Source: Anastatus disparis
Lineage: Eukaryota > Arthropoda > Insecta > Hymenoptera > Eupelmidae
Assembly: GCA_017163975.1 (NCBI GenBank)
Contig: JAFFSR010000009.1
Span: 1,798,001 to 1,862,000, forward strand
Length of the DNA: 64,000 nt
Direction: 5' to 3'
Of this stretch, positions 37,101-47,700 are shown one piece after another (position 1 is the stretch's first letter; every line of letters begins with the position of its first letter). A program made the position numbers and the translations under genes. The notes under the pieces were generated by a model that was not told the origin of the DNA, made no database searches, and saw only the letters and a program-made list of their open reading frames with translations.

Positions 37101-40100
37101 TGATTCACTTTTGAAAACGGTGAAGATAAACGATGAACAGCGATACGAGGTACAGTTACCATTCTTAGAAAGTCATCCAGCTTTAAGCGATAACAAGAAA
37201 ATGGCTTTAAAACGTCTTGAATCTTGTACTAGGAAATTGAAAGCGGATAATCTTTACGAAGAGTATAATCTTATTTTTGAAGAATGGATTGCAGAAAGTA
37301 TTATTGAACGTGTACCTGAAGCTGAATTAAACAATTGGGGAAGATACTTACCACATCGAGGCGTCATCAAAGAAGGTAGTACAACTAGATTGCGCCCGGT
37401 TTTCGACGCGTCCGCGAAAGATAACAATTCTGTAAGTCTGAATGATTGTTTGCATAGAGGTCCGAATTTAATTGAACTTGTAACGAATAATTTATTACGT
37501 TTTAGAAAAAATGTTATAGGCGTTATATCGGATGTAAGAAAAGCATTTTTACAAATAAGTATATGTAAACGCGATCGTGATTTTTTGCGATTTTTATGGC
37601 TTGATAAAGATAATAATATTATTGTTTTAAGACATTGTAGAGTTGTATTCGGCGTTTCTTCAAGCCCTTTTATTCTCGGCGCGATAATAAACTTACATTT
37701 GAATAGAATAATTGATTCTTTATCTAAAAATGAAAATTCTTATACGTTTAACAAAGAAAATATTATAAAATTGTCTGAAAGTTTCTATATAGATAACTGC
37801 GTTACAAGTATTGATACAATGAATGATTTACATGTATTTATTAATGAGGCAACAGAATGTATGAAATTAGCTAATATGGAACTGCGAGGGTGGGAGTATA
37901 ATGGTGATAATACTCTAAATAATCAAACCGCGGTATTAGGCCTTTCTTGGAATAAAATATCCGATACTTTGTCTGTAAATGTTCCAACGTTAAATGAATC
38001 ATACTTTGATAAAGTAACAAAAAGAAGTATACTCTCATTAGCTCATCGTATTTTTGATCCGCTTGGATTTGTTTGTCCCGCTACGCTTAACCCGCGACTT
38101 TTATTGCAAGAAATGTGGAATGAAAATTTAACATGGGACGTTGAAGTACCGTTAAATATAAAACAAAAATATTTAAAATGGGCAAACGAGATTAATAAAT
38201 TAAAAAATATTGAAATACCTAGGAATTTTTTAAATGAAATTAATGGGAATAATAGCGTGAGTATACACACTTTTTGTGACGCCAGTAAACACGCGTATGC
38301 TACGGTTATTTTTATTCGCGTTGAAAATGACAACGGTGTCACAGTAAGATTTCTACAAGCAAAGAATAGAGTAGCTCCGAAAAACAAAGTAAATTCAGAC
38401 GCGCGTCAAAGCATACCTCGCTTAGAGCTTTTGGCTGCTACTATAGGAGTGAGATTAACTACAGACGTTTTAAAAAATATAAATATTGAAAATGTTGAAA
38501 ATTATTATTGGTCAGACTCTACCACGGTTTTAAGTTGGATTACTAAAAATAACAATTGGGGAACATTCGTTCTTAATAGAGTCAATGAAATTCGTAAATA
38601 TTCGAAACAAGAGCAATGGCGGCATATTCCCGGTAATATGAATCCTGCTGATTTACCGTCGCGAGGGTGCACAGTTGAGCAACTTATAATTTCTCGATGG
38701 TGGGAGGGACCTACCTGGTTAAAAGAAAAATCGGAAAATTGGCCCAACTGTGATTTAGAATTCGATGAAAATGAAATAAATCGAGAACTAAGAAAGTCGC
38801 AAAGTAAAAAACGCGATGATGTTTTTACAACATTACTGTGTAACAATACGGAGTGTACATGGTATGATCGCTTTTCTGATTATATTAAAATTATCCGTGT
38901 TTTTGCATGGATGAAAAGGTTTCATTTTAATTGCACAAATAATGCTAAGCTACGCATATATGGAAATCTTAGTTTTAAAGAAATTAATGATTCTGAGAAT
39001 TCGATATTAAGACTAATACAAGAAGAATCTTTTTCAAGTGTAAACGACTCGCGCATTAAACATTTATCTCCTTTTATAGATAATGGATTAATTCGTTTAC
39101 AAACAAAGATTATTTTACGCGATGATTCTTATAATTTTAAATGCCCAATGGTTTTGCCAAATAAACATAAAATTGTAGATTTAATAATAAAAGAAAAACA
39201 TGAAAGTCTTAATCACGCGGGCGTAGAAATAACTATGAACTCGCTAAGAGAACGTTTTTGGGTACTAGGTGGTCGTAAAACAATACGAAAAATTATTGAA
39301 AAATGCATTAGTTGTCGTAGACACGATTCTAAACATTATGAATCTGAGTGCCCGCCGTTACCCATGAATCGAATAAGAGACGCGGCCGTATTTGAGATAG
39401 TAGGTGTAGATTTTACTGGGCCTGTATATTTAAAGGGTGGCGAAAAATCTTGGATATGTTTGTTCACTTGCGCAGTTTTTAGAGCTGTACATTTAGAGCT
39501 CGTTACATCACTATCGACCCCATCGTTTTTAATGGCATTTAGGCGTTATATTGCGCGAAGAGGGCGTCCGTCCATAGTTTATTCGGACAACGGAACAAAC
39601 TTTGTGGGTCTAAATAATGAATTTAAAAAATTAAATTTTGAAAAAATTGCAAAATTAGTAACTACTCAACAAATAGAGTGGAAGTTCAATCCTCCTGCTG
39701 CTCCATGGTGGGGAGGATTCTGGGAAAGAATGAATGGTACTTTAAAACGTCTATTGCGTCGTACTTTAAAAAGGTCTTGTTTAGATTACGAAGAGATGCT
39801 TACGGTTTTGCTTGATTGCGAATCTATTATTAATTCGAGACCGATTACCTTTTTGTCAGACAAAAGCGGTGAACTCATGCCTCTCACGCCTTCGATGTTT
39901 TTACAGGAAATAAAAGAGATCGGAGTTTTAGACTTTGATAATATAGAAAAATGTAGTTTATCTAAAAGATACTTTTATAGACAAAAAATTAAAGATGACT
40001 TAAGAAACCGATTTCGCAGCGAGTATTTAGGGGCATTAGTGCATCGCAAAAAGAACAAAAAAGATTCTAGACAAATAGAAGTCGGTGATGTAGTATTGAT

Positions 40101-43100
40101 TGAAAGCGTAAATGATAAACGTTTGAACTGGCCGTTAGCATATGTCAAAGAACTATTTTTTGGCAAAGATGGAAATATTAGAGTGTTACGTTTAGCTACT
40201 TCTACTGGAGAATTGATTAGGCCCGTTCAGAAGGTTTATCCTTTAGAGCTTAAATATAATAAATGTGAATCTGATATCAACGAAATCATTGTAAATAATT
40301 ATAAATGTAACGAGAATGAAAATAATACTGTTAAACGCAAAGAATTGAAACAAAACTGCGAAATAAGTAACAGCGAAACCATGAAAAATTATGTCACACG
40401 AAGCGGAAGACAGGTAAAAAAGCCAGAAAGATTGGCCTGTATTTAGATACCTTTTAATATATTATTCTTTACTATTTACATTATGTTTTTTTTTTCTTGT
40501 CTACTTTATTCTTATATTAAGTGCGCTTTAATATTGTAATTGATTGAGATGGAAATTTTGTTGTAACCATCTCAATGGTGGGAGAATGTCAGATTTGCGA
40601 CATTTTTCTTAGTTGTTAAATAAAGATTATGTGTCCTTTCTTCGCGGTACGCGCTCCATATATAAAATAGGGCTTCTAAAACTTATTAGCTCAGATTAGA
40701 CCGTGACCTCTTTGAGTGCGCATCGGCAGTTTTATAAAAGGACGAAAGCTTGTACCGTCTTTGTTGAAATAATAAGTCTTTCTGTACGCACCTCATCCTT
40801 ATAACTTTTAAATATATTTTTATTCTTATTGTGTTCTTCAAAATTACGCATTTATTTATTTACCCGTTCCTATTAACTTAACAAAATTTCTATCAAAATT
40901 ATTTTATTGCAATTTGAGAAAAAAAGTCATGATTAATTTTTACAAAATTATTAATTTTCTTTATCTTTCTTTGGATTTAAAATGTTTCAAATTATAATTG
41001 CTCGAGTTCATTTTTTTTCTTCTTCTTTAACGTTACTATATTTATGCTATTTGTGATGCTAATCAGCGACGGGCTCGTAAGTGTGTTTGTGAACTTCAGC
41101 ACATGTAACGTACAGTCGTGCTGCTTTTATCAATCGGCTGCCGAGAGCGGGATTCGAACTCAGAACCCCGAGATTACGAATCCAACGCTCAGATAAGATA
41201 TCTAAAAGATAATATTTTTCTAAGTTATATATTTTAAATTATACATAAATTATATATTTTTGTAAAATAAAATTTATCACATTAAGAATACCAATTTGCG
41301 AGATAAATGTTTATTCTAGGTTATTTTATATGATTTTATATTAATATTCTAATATAGTTTCCTTCATTACTTGAAAAACAGTAAATATTTATAAGGAAAT
41401 TGTTCTTTTATAAAAGGTCTGGGTGCTCAGTCTAAGACACCTATTGTTGGTAAAACGACCCGGTATCAAAGATGATCTTTCTATTTTTATTTTTTAATTA
41501 GCATATACTTTTTCAATAATTTTTTGCTAAAAGAACGGTTTCTTTAAAAAAATTTTTACTTTTTATAAGTAGAAAATTATATTTTTATAATAAAGAGGGT
41601 ATGAATCAACCTGGAATAAACATTTATCTTGCGAATTGGCGCTTTTAAGATGAGGAAGTTTATTTTGCAAAAATATATAATTTATGTACATTTCATAATG
41701 AGATCTTACCTGAGATCTTATGTGAAAAAATTTTTCCAATAATTATATCAAATTTTAGCATGAGATTTCATCTGTTACTGGTGAGATTTTACAGAGGGAT
41801 ACATATTATTCTTATCAGGGTCACTAAAAATTTGTATATTCGAGAACTAATTTATTATGGATAATAAAATATAGGAATAGTCCTAACGAATTTTAAAATT
41901 ATGTCAATATGAAATCAGTCAATCTTTTTACTGTTTTATTACGTGAAAATATTTTAAAAAATAAATATGAAATAGTTTAATTTTGTTTAATAGAAATCAG
42001 AGCTAACAGTTTTCAAAGCTGATATTTAATAATCCTATTTAAATACTGACAAAAGTTTAAAATTAATCAAAATGTAATAGGGTATATGATTTATACATAG
42101 TTATCGACATTCCAATTCTCCAAATTTTTTATTTTTAAACAAAAATTTTAAAAAATATTTTAACATCGGGCTTTTTATTAATTAAAATAGAAGTATATAA
42201 TATAGTTTTTAAAAAAAGTTTATATTATATACTTTGTATTTTACATCACTTTAAGCAAGTTTTGCGAGAATTTTCATTTAAAATTCATACTTTACTTAGC
42301 GCTTTTTTACTTAACTCCTTATCTTTTTATAAAAGTCAGAAGGTCTTTTAACCCTTGTATAAAGTTTACTTCTTTTTAATATATTTTCACGTGCTATAAA
42401 ACACTGTTTTGTGTAAAAAAATAATACTTAAGATGTTTGGATGTTTATTTATTCTCAATATTACTAACATGTATGTTTTAATTTACAGTTATTAGTTATG
42501 TTGCGAATGTAATGGCTCAGGTAATTGAACTTTTTATAGCAATAATTTTATATTAAACTTAAATATAAGTTTCAATAAAGGGAATCAAATGAAAAATTTA
42601 AAGAATTCCGTGTAATAACAGTTAAATGTAACACCAATTTCTTAATACCTGTTTCACAAGTTGTTTAAACATTTAATTTACTCTTCAAAAAGACTTGAAA
42701 TATGAATTTGTTAAGAGCAAAGCCGGATTAAAGCTGAATAAGGTCTGAGGTTACATAAACGCAAAGCCCAGGAGAGCAAATTTTAGAACATCAAACTATG
42801 TTAAATAAATTAGAATTTAAAATGGATTTAAACGATAAAAGTTGCAAAATTGTATTACATTATTACATTAAAATACATAAACATCTTATAAAATTAATTT
42901 ATTAAAAATATTTTTGTTTTAACTTTAATTTATCAACATTTTGGATCGAATCGTTTATCTGCAATTATTTTTTGAAATTACTGTAAACGGGTTAATAAAG
43001 AGATTCGACACTTATTCTCATTATTATAATTAAAATTAATGATTTTATTAATCAGCACTTACAAATTTTATTCAAAGTTGCACCTCCTCTCCTCCCTTTA

Positions 43101-43905
43101 GTCTTGATATTGTTTTGGACTTACAGAACAGTACACTATTTCATCCTATTTGATACTCATCAAGAATGAAGTATAAATAAATTTCCGACGAATCGTTGAC
43201 GCAATAATAAAAATGGTTAAAATAAATTATTTCGCTCAAAGCAATCATTAGGTTCCTTTTATTAAAACTAATTATAAAACAACAATCAGTGATTTATGAT
43301 TGTTAATTATGATTTCAATAAACAGGATGACATTGTCTTTCCTGGACCAACAGAGCGTCCTTCTCGTTTTCCCATCAGAACCACAAGACCTACTAGGACC
43401 ACTCCAAGGCCCACAACACAAAGAACTACAGATAGACCAGTAACTCAAGATACTACAACTACTTCATCCGGTAGCGGAGTTTCTCCAACCATAGAAGAAT
43501 ACAACACTTGTGTTAATAACTGTCAGGTACATTTCATTAAATTCTTTAAAAAATTAACATTCATCATTTACTTTTTAATTAATATGAAAAACTTGACTAT
43601 AGCGTTTAGTATGCGCTAAATGGTATTTATGCAATCATCGATTCTTTTTATAAATATTGTATAATTTCTTCTTTTTAGACAACATCCGAATACAACCCAG
43701 TTTGTGGAACGGATGGTGTTGTTTATTCGAATCCTGGAAGATTGGGTTGTGCTCAAAGATGCGGAAATCGTAAGTTTTTATTTATTACTGTTAAAAATAA
43801 TGTTTTTTAGAATACCGACTACATAAATTATTCGCCTCATTAATTATTATTACAGCGGTTGAAAAACTGAAAAATGGCCAATGCGTTGATAATCCAAGAG
43901 GTTAA
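34162..43905 (+). CDS. Secreted Kazal serine protease inhibitor with Thr/Arg/Pro-rich linker (gene 3)
   Basis: Exons: 34162-34201, 42489-42520, 43326-43526, 43679-43769, 43856-43905; total 414 nt, 137 aa, phases 1,0,0,1 as in gene 2. The signal peptide spans exons 1-2 (MKQHVVALVLFFA..., ending near VMAQ). Residues 25-85 form a Thr/Arg/Pro-rich linker with repeated TTRPTRTTPRPTTQ-like units. The Kazal cysteines are at 86, 90, 100, 115, 119 and 131, exactly the spacing of gene 2, around EYNPVCGTDG and YSNPG. The predicted P1 is Ser94. Exons 1 (40 nt) and 4 (91 nt) have the same lengths in both genes. Intron 1 is 8.3 kb because it carries a full BEL/Pao retrotransposon in the same orientation, a SINE and another inverted-repeat element. 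Coding exons are undamaged; whether transcripts still splice across the element is unknown. AATAAA lies near 43996. Confidence 0.85.
34677..34973 (+). repeat. 5' LTR of BEL/Pao element
   Basis: This 297-bp LTR runs TG...CA and is identical by eye to the 3' LTR. It contains a TATA-like ctccatatataaaatag near 34745-34761 and an AATAAAG near 34710. Confidence 0.92.
34978..34995 (+). other. Primer binding site of BEL/Pao element
   Basis: The 18 bases tggcgaccgtgacaggac lie four bases after the 5' LTR. They are complementary to a tRNA 3' end finishing in CCA. From memory of insect tRNAs the best match is tRNA-Arg with anticodon UCG. Confidence 0.7.
35062..40446 (+). CDS. BEL/Pao gag-pol polyprotein (1794 aa)
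   Basis: This single uninterrupted frame encodes the whole retrotransposition machinery. In order: a gag region with a DUF1759-type segment (KIELCKFSGDIREW, about residue 125); Cys/His knuckles (about 360-430); an aspartic protease with the DSGS catalytic motif at 490-493 (DUF1758 type); reverse transcriptase with VFDASAK and a catalytic box read as YIDN at 909-912; a Pao/A17-type RNase H-like region (FCDASKHAYA, later WSDSTTVLSW); an HHCC zinc finger; an integrase core with D1450, D1509 and E1555; and a C-terminal DUF5641-like tail. The first in-frame ATG is at 35062; reading is open a little further upstream. No stop or frameshift is seen, so the copy looks potentially autonomous. The RT box has Asn where many elements have a second Asp. 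No envelope gene is present. Confidence 0.95.
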   Translation: MEKAKKMRTAQRAAFTKTLNSLNELFADEANLDIDRITVVFENLVEKMTDLDSSSKHVINLLIDTDADGGAIQKEYDDADHYKNKFLDVKLKVTNSLKRVNTQSLNSVAPVVQIDNKKTYKLPKIELCKFSGDIREWLQFWSLFKKIHEDGNITNEDKFQYLIQAMVPDSRAAELVRSFPPTGENYNKVIDSLKSRFGNENLQIEVYVRELLQLVLQNALKSKSLPLSSLYDRIESHLRALESLGVTTDKCAAMLYPLVESSLPEELLRAWQRSSYINNATVQDRENSSDQCKDRLAQLIKFIEGEVQNELRISMAVKGFDLKNDTVEHRKSKTRNEHKDVPSAIGLLTANKEKVYKCIFCSSSEHKSANCENAKKMSLSERQELAKKNNACFNCLYIGHNCNKCRVKLCCAWCSRKHVILMCPNFDKKDSVKSEVTNKKHDSETLNKTEKSVNVLSAFTFCDNPEVFLQTICVKLINGNNEMLVRAIIDSGSQKSYITKDAASKIGYDAIEEMLISHSLFGGNKTDVIAHKKYRVQLDSLVDSYSCSFVALDQEIICRQIPLTRNGPWFDELKNLNISVSDIQNKDKTISILIGADIAGRLYTGKRHELSNGLVAIETLLGWTVMGSFSQTEKREDTIFTAISMFANVDVISNMWSLDVLGIQDPLEKKSQSDYNKEIVDSLLKTVKINDEQRYEVQLPFLESHPALSDNKKMALKRLESCTRKLKADNLYEEYNLIFEEWIAESIIERVPEAELNNWGRYLPHRGVIKEGSTTRLRPVFDASAKDNNSVSLNDCLHRGPNLIELVTNNLLRFRKNVIGVISDVRKAFLQISICKRDRDFLRFLWLDKDNNIIVLRHCRVVFGVSSSPFILGAIINLHLNRIIDSLSKNENSYTFNKENIIKLSESFYIDNCVTSIDTMNDLHVFINEATECMKLANMELRGWEYNGDNTLNNQTAVLGLSWNKISDTLSVNVPTLNESYFDKVTKRSILSLAHRIFDPLGFVCPATLNPRLLLQEMWNENLTWDVEVPLNIKQKYLKWANEINKLKNIEIPRNFLNEINGNNSVSIHTFCDASKHAYATVIFIRVENDNGVTVRFLQAKNRVAPKNKVNSDARQSIPRLELLAATIGVRLTTDVLKNINIENVENYYWSDSTTVLSWITKNNNWGTFVLNRVNEIRKYSKQEQWRHIPGNMNPADLPSRGCTVEQLIISRWWEGPTWLKEKSENWPNCDLEFDENEINRELRKSQSKKRDDVFTTLLCNNTECTWYDRFSDYIKIIRVFAWMKRFHFNCTNNAKLRIYGNLSFKEINDSENSILRLIQEESFSSVNDSRIKHLSPFIDNGLIRLQTKIILRDDSYNFKCPMVLPNKHKIVDLIIKEKHESLNHAGVEITMNSLRERFWVLGGRKTIRKIIEKCISCRRHDSKHYESECPPLPMNRIRDAAVFEIVGVDFTGPVYLKGGEKSWICLFTCAVFRAVHLELVTSLSTPSFLMAFRRYIARRGRPSIVYSDNGTNFVGLNNEFKKLNFEKIAKLVTTQQIEWKFNPPAAPWWGGFWERMNGTLKRLLRRTLKRSCLDYEEMLTVLLDCESIINSRPITFLSDKSGELMPLTPSMFLQEIKEIGVLDFDNIEKCSLSKRYFYRQKIKDDLRNRFRSEYLGALVHRKKNKKDSRQIEVGDVVLIESVNDKRLNWPLAYVKELFFGKDGNIRVLRLATSTGELIRPVQKVYPLELKYNKCESDINEIIVNNYKCNENENNTVKRKELKQNCEISNSETMKNYVTRSGRQVKKPERLACI
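40577..40586 (+). other. Polypurine tract of BEL/Pao element
   Basis: The purine-rich ggtgggagaa directly precedes the 3' LTR, the expected plus-strand priming site. Confidence 0.7.
40587..40883 (+). repeat. 3' LTR of BEL/Pao element
   Basis: This 297-bp LTR is identical by eye to the 5' LTR. It is followed directly by aaatttc, with no duplication of the left flank. Confidence 0.92.
41026..41194 (-). mobile_element. tRNA-derived SINE, copy 1
   Basis: On the minus strand the head reads like a tRNA: ctgagcgttggattcgtaat, then a B box inside gagttcgaatcccgctctcgg. The body (cacatgtgctgaagttcaca and then the gctgattagcatc region) matches copies at 47865-48043 and 48556-48745. A loop carrying cgt suggests a tRNA-Thr-like ancestor, but this is inference. 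The copy lies in intron 1 of Kazal gene 3, just right of the BEL element. Confidence 0.65.
41291..41639. mobile_element. MITE with 32-bp terminal inverted repeats
   Basis: The left end 41291-41322 (starting ccaatttgcgagataaatg) and right end 41608-41639 (ending catttatcttgcgaattgg) are reverse complements with three mismatches. Similarity continues weakly outward for about 10 bp. The interior is non-coding. It is a non-autonomous DNA transposon of undetermined superfamily, within intron 1 of Kazal gene 3. Confidence 0.65.
42075..42111 (+). repeat. Dispersed repeat, copy 2
   Basis: This matches 12471-12507 at 35 of 37 positions by eye. It lies in intron 1 of Kazal gene 3. Confidence 0.45.
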
Positions 43906-44789
43906 AAGGTCAAGCAGTGGATTAAATCTATAATAGCAAGTTTGATAAAAAATAATGTTAATCTTAGAATATAATAGCTATTTGTACACAAAAACAGAAT
44001 AAAATTACGTATTAACAATGTAATGTAATTAACTATGTTTGTTTTTTTTTTTGAAATTTTTATTAAAATTTTCAATAACAAAATTTATAGGCATTATGTA
44101 TATATGTATGTAAATTTATATACATTTTCAATATATGTAAATGTGTTTATAAAATCATAAATAATGAAGAATCAATACATATTTATGCAATTACATTATT
44201 ATACATTGAAACGTTATTAGTTTCATAAACAATTTTTTACAAAATAGAACTCTAAATAATGAAAAAATTTCCACAATTGTTTTTACATTTCGATACATTA
44301 TTGATTTCATCAAACGAAGACAATTTAATTAAATTTAAAGCAATCAATAGGCTTCGATTACCTATCTATAGGCCAAACCCTTTACTCAAATGAACTCGCT
44401 TGGATACGTCTTTGTGGTTGTCGTAAGAGTATAATATGCTGGAATGAAATAAACTATCTTAAGTAAAAGGTTGAACTTTAAGAAAATACTTCATTTAGAA
44501 AATTCTAACGAAAAATCATATATTTCTCTATATTAAAAAATGCAACTTTATGTTAATACAATTGACGTTTTGATACACTGCTATGTAAAAAGATTATAAA
44601 ACTAGTAATTTGTTATTTAGAGAGTAAAAAAGATTCAATTTTTATTTTTTAATAATAATAGAATCTAAGGCAGTATGAGATTGTTTTAAAATGTTATTCC
44701 CTTTACACAGCTATATGTACAAAGATAAAAGAATCATTTAAAAAACAAAAAAAAAAAAAGTAAAAATAATCAACAAATGCAATTAATTA
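43906..44789. other. Convergent intergenic region between Kazal gene 3 and the PAN/ZP gene
   Basis: This 0.9-kb AT-rich stretch presumably holds both 3' UTRs. No other feature is recognised. Confidence 0.5.
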
Positions 44790-47700
44790 TTAACTAAGCA
44801 TGGAACTATTGTTATCAGCCCAATGTACTCTTCTTGATATTTCGAAGTTGTCACCGTGGAGGCCGTAAAGATGACGCGCTAGAATGTCAGCGCGATCTTC
44901 TTCGGCGCGTATCGCCATGCGTCTATAAGTTCTTACAGCGAGGACACAGCTGCCAATTAGAATTATTTGAATTATCAACAAGAAAACTAACAGAAGAAGT
45001 GCTAAACTTGAATCCATGCAGAATCGGCCGTCCGAGTATTCTAAAAATCAGATATTTTCTTTTAGTCTGCTGTCTGATTTAAATAATTTTAAAATAGTTT
45101 TTATTTCTTTATTAAAATATATCAATAATTCAAGTTATTTAAAGATGTTCTTCCATAATTTTTGTAATGCGAGAGTAGAATGTGCGAAAAATAAATTCAA
45201 AGAAAAAAAAAATTTGTTTTTGAACAAACTAAGACAATAGATGTTATTTTAGTGTTAATTAAAAATATTAATTTTTTTTATTTTTGGTCTGATTTTATTT
45301 AAACGAAGCTTATTTTCTTTACTAAGGAATTTTAGGAGGAGTATCCATGAAAAATTTTAAACATGATTAACCAGTGCAACATAATACCGATTTGTTTGAA
45401 GAAAAAAGATAAATTCCAATAAAATAACTCGATATTATGCAGTATTGTTTATTTAAATTTTTCCATGGGTACTTTCTTGAAAATTTTTAATGAAAAAAAT
45501 AAGCTTTTTTTAATAAGGTTATACCAAAAACAAAAAGTTTATAGAAGAAATAGATGTCTTTTTAATTAACAATTGAAGAGCCACTATGGTATCTATTTTT
45601 TAAAAACAAATTGTTTCGTTTTCTTCAAATTTATATTTTGTATGTATTCTATTTTCATATCACTAAAATTAATATAACACTGCTTTAAAAATCACTTATA
45701 AAATAATCTATTTGATAGACAAAATGTAAATAAAATGTAAGCAAAATTTACCAGATCCAGCAATAACGTATGAGTCCGAATCATTTTTAGCCCTCAGGGG
45801 ATTTGGGTATATGTCTGAGTTATCGAATCGTGTGTCCTGAACGATAATTTGGGTCCGGATTGGTAATTCGTCCATGGTTTTATTACCCGTTAACTTCTTT
45901 TTATATAATTCTGTGACCTTTCCTTTCGTTACATACGATTCGACTGATGAACGTCTTTTCCGTCCATAAGATACCTCATCATTGCCACACCTTACCTAGA
46001 AATTTTCATTTTTTATTACTTTATCTTTTCAACTTTTTACAATTGCTACTCTTAATTGTGCAATTCGTGAGAATAAAAGATTTTTAAATTATATAATTCT
46101 CTTTTTATTATTTTCTGGACGATAAGTAATTTTTATTATATCTTTTTACTTAAAAATAATCTCGATATTATATTTGTTATTCATATTAAAAAAAATTCTC
46201 AAAAATTTATCTAAATGAAGTTTAGTTAAAAGAGAATACATTAAGAATTAGTACACAGATGCTTAAAATATTTTATTTTACATCGAAGCAACGTTAAATT
46301 ACACTGAGAAAAATTCTATCGTAAAAATTACTATTTTAGAAAGTAGCCATGGGACATACTTTATATGTATAAAAATTACTATTTTAAATTGTAAAAATTG
46401 CTATTTTAAATAGAAAATATTTAGATGATTCAGAATTTTCTAAATTTTTACTATTTCAAATAGTAATTTTTGTACATATAAAGTGTGTCCCATGGCTACT
46501 ATATCAAATAGTAATTTTTATGATAGAATTTTTCTCCGTGTACAAAACTAAAGTTCTTTTTATCTCGATTACATTATTTACACAGATGTATATACTTACT
46601 GGCTCGCATTTATCAAGACAAAATTTCACAATGGCGTTAAAGAGTACGTGTTGGCTACTGGGAAATTTGAAGGCTTCGAATTGGGCAACGAGTGAACGGT
46701 TGTCCGTCGGATCTTTTTGTAATGCTGGTAATATCGACGTTATATTACATCCCATTTCGTCGATCAGACTAAGTGAGGAATCACCTGAAGATGTACTGGC
46801 TACCAGGTTCACCGCCATCATATCGAATGGACCTATAAACGAAATTATAATGTTTAACATCATAATCATGATTTAATTAAATATTTTAAGCTGCTTATAT
46901 TTTTTATTGATTTTGATTAATTAACGAAGTTGAGGAGAAAGAAAATTTATGAAATGTATTTTAAGTTCCTTATAAGCTTTAATACGAAGTCTTTATATTA
47001 TTTAAAATCGCAGAAATTACCCTCGTTAGGTGTCATTTGAATTTTGAGAATGAGTTTTTGGCCAAGCTGGGTAACATTGGCGCGTCTTAAAGATCTAGCA
47101 TCTAAGATATTCATGGTAACGGTTGGTACTTCAGAGGATTTGTTCATCACAGTCGATACTATAGGAGGCAGGCCTGCACTGTTCTCGCAAAATATTAAAA
47201 TTAAACATTTTTTTTATAAATTATTATATTTACAATTATTATTCATACGTACTTGGAATCAATAAAAGTAAAACCAGAATTGACCGTAACGTTTTGTGGT
47301 CCGGGTAAGTCACCACCTTCCAGCGAACAGCCCACTCGGACGGCTTGGTCACCAAGTCGTTGAATTATTGGGTTGAATTGAATTATCACCGTCGACCAGA
47401 TTGATGCTTTCGTCCTAATGATACAAACTTTTAATATTTCTCTTTCTTTTTCTGGCTCTAATCAAATTATATTTCAATCTTTTACTTTTATTACAAATAT
47501 TATTATATTGTTAATTTTATTTTCTAGATTTTGCTCACAATAAAAATACTATTGTCATTGATACTGAAATTTCTTCATTTTTATTTTAACTAAAAAAATA
47601 TGAATTTCTGAATGAAAGACAAGTTTTAAAAAAAGGACTTAAATATAACATTAAAGGTCTCAAAAATTATCTTTGTAAGATATTCAATGTATCGATTCAA

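Larger units (their letters stand above)
34677..40883 (+). mobile_element. Full-length BEL/Pao LTR retrotransposon
   Basis: The 6.2-kb element is bounded by two 297-bp LTRs (34677-34973 and 40587-40883) that look identical base for base, each starting TGTC and ending AACA. A primer binding site, a single long gag-pol frame and a purine tract are all present. Identical LTRs mean very recent insertion. No 4-6 bp target-site duplication is visible: the left flank ends gttcc and the right flank starts aaatt. It sits in intron 1 of Kazal gene 3, in the gene's own orientation. Confidence 0.95.

Noticed and set aside
35952..40166. Several minus-strand frames across the BEL/Pao element
   Set aside because: They are shadows of the gag-pol frame.
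41161..41190. Functional tRNA gene
   Set aside because: The B box and anticodon-like loop are present, but the acceptor stem does not close and the sequence continues into a SINE body shared with other copies.
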